From Rhinopomastus cyanomelas (taxonomy: Eukaryota; Chordata; Aves; Bucerotiformes; Rhinopomastidae), in assembly GCA_013400115.1 (NCBI GenBank), contig VXBP01010397.1, forward strand, positions 838,620 through 902,619: DNA of 64,000 nucleotides, written 5' to 3'. Positions within the stretch are counted from its first letter, which is position 1. The number at the start of each line of letters is the position of its first letter. A program made the position numbers and the translations under genes. Below the pieces are notes generated by a model, which made no database searches, was not told the DNA's origin, and saw only the letters and a program-made list of their open reading frames with translations. Positions 60,075 to 64,000 of the stretch are shown one piece after another.

Positions 60075-60640
60075 ATAATAAGAAAAATAAAATTTACAAG
60101 TGAGGCAGTAATTACAGTGTGGCTACAAAAGACTGCCTCCTCAGGGCCATCATTATGTGGCTAAATTTAACGCCCTGTGCGGCTGTCATGGCGGGGGCTG
60201 CGTCCCGGGACTCTGAGCATCCACACAGACGCCGGCTCCCCCTCTCTCTGCTCTGTGCCAGCCAGGGCAGCACAGCTGAACAGCAGCCAAGAAAGCCATA
60301 AAGCAGGTCAGAATTTTTTTAATAGTCTATTTACCAAGATGCTGTTTTTACTGCCGAGGTTTCTCTCGTTTTATCTCTGGCTTTTTTTTTTTTTTCCCCC
60401 TCACTCTCTCTTTTTCCCCTGACTCCTGAACAGACCAGGCTGTATTTTCTGTTTTAGGTTTCTCTCTCTCACTTGCTCTAAATACTATTTTCAGAACTCT
60501 AATTTTATATGGTATGTCCTTTTTTTTTTCTTTCTCTTTTTTTTTTTTCTTTTGGTAAATATTTGCCATGACTAAGCCAGGACACATCCCGTTTAAAAGG
60601 CTCCCATCCCACAAAACATCAGCCTTTTAATGACATGAAT
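60075..60640. promoter_or_regulatory. Candidate IHH enhancer, largest AT-rich block of the intron
   Basis: Left half: ataaaatttacaagtgagg, gcagtaattacagtg, tcattatgtggctaaattt. Right half: tttttaatagtctatttacc, ctctaattttatatgg, ggtaaatatttgcc, ccttttaatgac. T-rich homopyrimidine runs sit at 60381-60420 and 60518-60553. This size and density of TAATT words is unmatched elsewhere in the intron. Confidence 0.45.
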
Positions 60641-61420
60641 CTCATTAGTTCTCCCCATGAAAAGGGGTATAGAAAGGGAGCATCACTCAGCCCCTCTGAG
60701 TTCCTGTATCTGCACAGACATATATTTAGCCGTGTGTACTGTACAGTCACAGGAGGGGACAGGCTGGGCACAAGCACACCACCCCATTCAGTCAGAGGGA
60801 CCCAGAGTGGGCACCCCTGGGACCAGTGGGTTTTGGGATATCTGTCTGTCTGGGATGGGGTTGGGGAGGCCTCTAGGCCCAGCGGAGCCGGAGCCAGTCC
60901 CCAGGAACTGGTGGCTGGGCACAGAGGAGCCTCAGAGTCCCTCCAGGCTGGGATTTGGGATCCTCTGAAGGACCTCGTCCAGTGTAGGGGGCTGGCTGAT
61001 TAGAAGCCACCCATGCAAGGAGAAGAGATATGACAGGAGCCTGCACACCATCCTCTGCTGGTACCCAGCCCCACCAGCCAGGTTCAAGACTGGGCAGCAG
61101 ACATTGACTGAACAATTGGAGTTTGACCCCAAAGGGTCAGCACAGGGTCCTGGGAAAGGTGCTAGATCCCATAGTCCAGATAAATGTTTCATTTCTGAGG
61201 TGAGGGTTTGTCTCCACCCACCCACCCACAGGCACCCAACACCAGAGCTAGCAGAGCATCTCCAGCCTGGGTGCAAGCATAGCATCACTAGTGAACAAGC
61301 AGAGCTCCGAGAGAGCTCAGGTTCTCACAGTCTTCGTCCCAGCAGAGAAGGCTCCTTTCAATTGATAACTGCATCTTTTATTGGGGGGCCTGTCTATCCA
61401 CAGTCCCATGCTGGGCATTG

Positions 61421-61460
61421 TCTTCCCTACTTCAGCATGGTCTTCCCTTCTCCAGCATGG
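61421..61460. repeat. 20-base tandem duplication
   Basis: tcttccctacttcagcatgg is followed directly by tcttcccttctccagcatgg, with a looser third echo to about 61491. Confidence 0.75.
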
Positions 61461-64000
61461 ACTAGGTGTGGTCTTTCCATCCTCAGGATGGTCAACCGTT
61501 CTTTTACACTGTCATCCCTGAAGCCTGAAGTCAAACACAGCAGGAGAGGTCCATGGAGAAGAATTTGCTTCCTCTTTCCCAGATCCTCTCTTCGTTTTCC
61601 CTTTCATTCCTAGTCCAGTTCCTCAGCATCACTGCACCTCTACCATGCCGGCATTGGTTGAGCACGTCAGCATCAACTCGTCCTCTTCCTTCACAGCTAT
61701 CCTCAGCAAGCAAGGTGTGCAAGCTAAGCAAATGTACTGCTGAACTCACAGCATCAGACACGGCTGCACCCAACACATTCACAGGGGTGTGCCTCCACAA
61801 CTTTGGGGAGACAGCAACAGAATTAACCCCAAGAAGGGCTGCAGACAGGCAGTGCTGTGCAGAGACCAGAGCTACTGTCGACTCTACACAGAATGAGCAG
61901 CACAAGCTGTCCAATCCATAGATAAACTCGGGGGGATTTCACATCCCTGCTGTTTGCTTCAAAGATTTAGTTTTGACAGCGGAGGAGACCCAGCATGAAG
62001 CAATAACAGCAGCCCAGGCAGCAGATGCCCACAGTGAGAACATAACACACTTATGCTGGTTGCAGCCTTGCTTTCTGGTGTGGGACCCTCTCCCATGCAA
62101 CAGGGCCACATTTCCTAGTGTTTCCACAACCTGGACTGCAAGACACCACTGGAAAGGGAGACTCACATCTCCCCATGCACATGGCTCCCAGAGCTGGGGC
62201 TTTCTACAGCAGTCCTGGGAGCCAAAGCCTGTGTGCTGGGCAGGACTCCACGTGCGCATGCCCCTCCAAGCTAGGCTTCCCCCCCGGCCCCCAGCAGCCA
62301 ACATTAATTCATTAACAGTCCCATTAACACCCAGCTGTGGTTTCCCCCCAAACTCAGGCAGGGACCCGCTCCCATGTGACAGCTGCTGACAGGCCAAGTT
62401 TCCACCTTCAGCCCTTCTGGAGTTCTGTATAAAAATAAGTGGGGCTTTTTTTCAAAAGGAAAACTGTATTTCCCCTCTCTGCACGCCCGCACACACGTGC
62501 AGGACTCACAGAAGGAATTTGCTCCAATTTCCCCCACCCACAAACACATCCCCTTTGGCCAGAGACCAAATGTGGGCATTTTCAGCCCAAAACATCAGAG
62601 TTTTTTCAGCACCCAGAAGATAAGAAGCTGTCATGACCTTGACCTGGGCTCAACAGACTGCCCACTCCCAAGGCAATGGGTGCTAGGAGACACAGACACT
62701 GGAGCCTCATCCAGCATCCCCAGCACCTCCTGAGGAGCTGCTCTCCTGGCATGGCTGTGCATCCTGTTTGGAATCTAGTACCCCACTTCTATTTTCCCCT
62801 TTTCATCATCTTTCCCAGACAGCCCTGAGCGTCAGGTGCTTCGGCATTGGAGAGTAATGCCCAGCCCAGCACCTGCTCAGGACCTGCTCTCCAACATCCA
62901 TTTTCTCATTTTCCACATCTCCATTTTTCCTTGACAGTTTGGAGCACCAGCTGAAGTTTAGAAGGCAATGCCTGACCTTCCAGAAGCCCTGGGCTGCTCT
63001 GGGCCACGCTGTGCCACAGACGATCTGATGTCCTTCCCCTGCCAGGTTCTCCAACTTGTGCCAGCAGCACAAGAACTGCTGCTCTGATGTTCTAACTGGG
63101 AAACTGGAGACCAGGGAGCACAGACTTCCATGACATGCAGCCTGACATGGATCAGAGCACTGCTTGCGACTGACTGCATCTGCTACCTTGGGTATGTCAC
63201 CAATGAGGCTACTTTAGGGACACCCATCTCCTAAGAAGATGCCTGGCCGCTAGCAGAGCACCCTTTGACACAGAGGTGTTCACCTCACCAAGGGCCCTCA
63301 AACTACTCCCTTGTTGACACAGCTAAGCTCACAAATGCCCTGCACGGCTCCACATCTATATATTGTCCATGTATTTGTGTACACACACAAGCACACAACA
63401 CACTGAGATTTATTCGTGTTTTCAGAGTGGTTCAGGATACATTCCAGGATGAAATTCCAGCCACCGCTGAAGCCAAGAACATCAGTGGCCCTGGCATTCA
63501 CTGCCCCCTCTCCCTGTGCACACACTAAATACGGAAAGGGAGAGGTATAAACAGAGAGAGAAATACATGAATGGCTCTGTTTCCTTACACACATGCATAG
63601 GACATGAAGGTCTGAGTGGTTTGGGAGCAGGCGGCCTCGGAAATCCAGTGACTGTGTTCCCTGGGGTGCAGAGCAACCCCTCCCCAGTAGCTGCTGCCTA
63701 CCCAGATGTGCCTAGCTGATCGGTGTCACCCCCACATGGGCTGGCATGACTGGCAGAGGCTACAGAGGCATTGGCCCGAGGGATTGGGAGGGACCTGCTC
63801 TCAGAACTACCAACATGAGCTACCTGCAGATGTCACAGGAAAAGTGGCACAGCTGCGGGCAGGGAGAAGGGCTCTGAACACACAGGGACATGAATAAACC
63901 TGGCAGCCCATTTTGGGCACAGCAGGGGTCAGGGAGCTGGGGAAGGCAGCACTGGGGGTGCACACAGCACTGTTCCTCTGCCCTGCCCATGGCCTGCAGA

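Larger units (their letters stand above)
33527..64000 (-). other. Presumed long NHEJ1 intron, open at the window edge
   Basis: More than 30 kb without another convincing NHEJ1 exon. Gene order and the mammalian precedent suggest this is the intron carrying IHH enhancers. It includes CR1 copies, tandem repeats and candidate regulatory blocks, listed separately. 34-37.7, 38.5-39.9, 41.1-42.8, 50.4-54.9 and 61.9-64 kb are otherwise featureless. Missing exons could have been overlooked by hand reading. Confidence 0.5.

Noticed and set aside
61531..61921. Overlapping 120-codon open frames on both strands
   Set aside because: No recognisable domain, no splice or promoter context, and coding on both strands at once is implausible. 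Left unassigned.
1..64000. A novel prokaryote-like defence or mobile system
   Set aside because: Spliced vertebrate genes, CR1 elements and CpG islands show this is animal nuclear DNA. No operon-like gene packing, CRISPR repeats or phage genes are present.

Overview
This is vertebrate nuclear DNA, most likely avian. Introns and intergenic DNA dominate, several CR1 retrotransposon fragments carry the CR1 3' end typical of sauropsids, the genes are compact, and there are clear CpG islands. I recognise three genes, all on the minus strand. From high to low coordinate they are NHEJ1 (XLF, last three coding exons), IHH (Indian hedgehog, complete in three exons) and the first exon of an MNX-family homeobox gene, best called MNX2 (the MNR2 type). 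No prokaryotic genes, CRISPR arrays or defence systems are present.

Layout. 1-3664 is MNX2 intron 1, truncated at the window edge. MNX2 exon 1 is at 3665-4088, inside a CpG island. 4.5-16.6 kb is a gene-free interval. It holds AT-rich blocks full of homeodomain-type TAAT words (6.8, 11.1, 11.8, 13.0-13.3, 15.7-15.9 and 16.7 kb) and a CR1 interrupted by a short hAT transposon with a perfect 8-bp target duplication. IHH spans 18064-27948 (409 residues), with minisatellites in intron 1 and a second CpG island in intron 2. 28-32.3 kb is the IHH upstream region, with a RUNX/SOX motif block, a G-quadruplex tract and a candidate enhancer near 30.2-30.45 kb. NHEJ1 exons 8, 7 and 6 lie at 32702-33526. 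From there to 64000 I find no further convincing exon. The stretch reads as one very long NHEJ1 intron, with CR1 copies, tandem repeats and at least seven blocks whose composition suggests conserved non-coding enhancers.

How it fits together. In mammals, limb, skull and cartilage enhancers of IHH lie inside NHEJ1 introns, and chicken Creeper is a deletion of IHH plus part of NHEJ1. The same gene order here makes the enhancer-like blocks at 42.9-60.6 kb the main biological interest. MNX2-IHH mirrors the MNX1-SHH linkage elsewhere in vertebrate genomes, as expected from whole-genome duplication. Exon boundaries were derived by hand from reading frame, splice dinucleotides and family knowledge. 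Conservation of non-coding blocks is inferred from composition and motifs, not measured.
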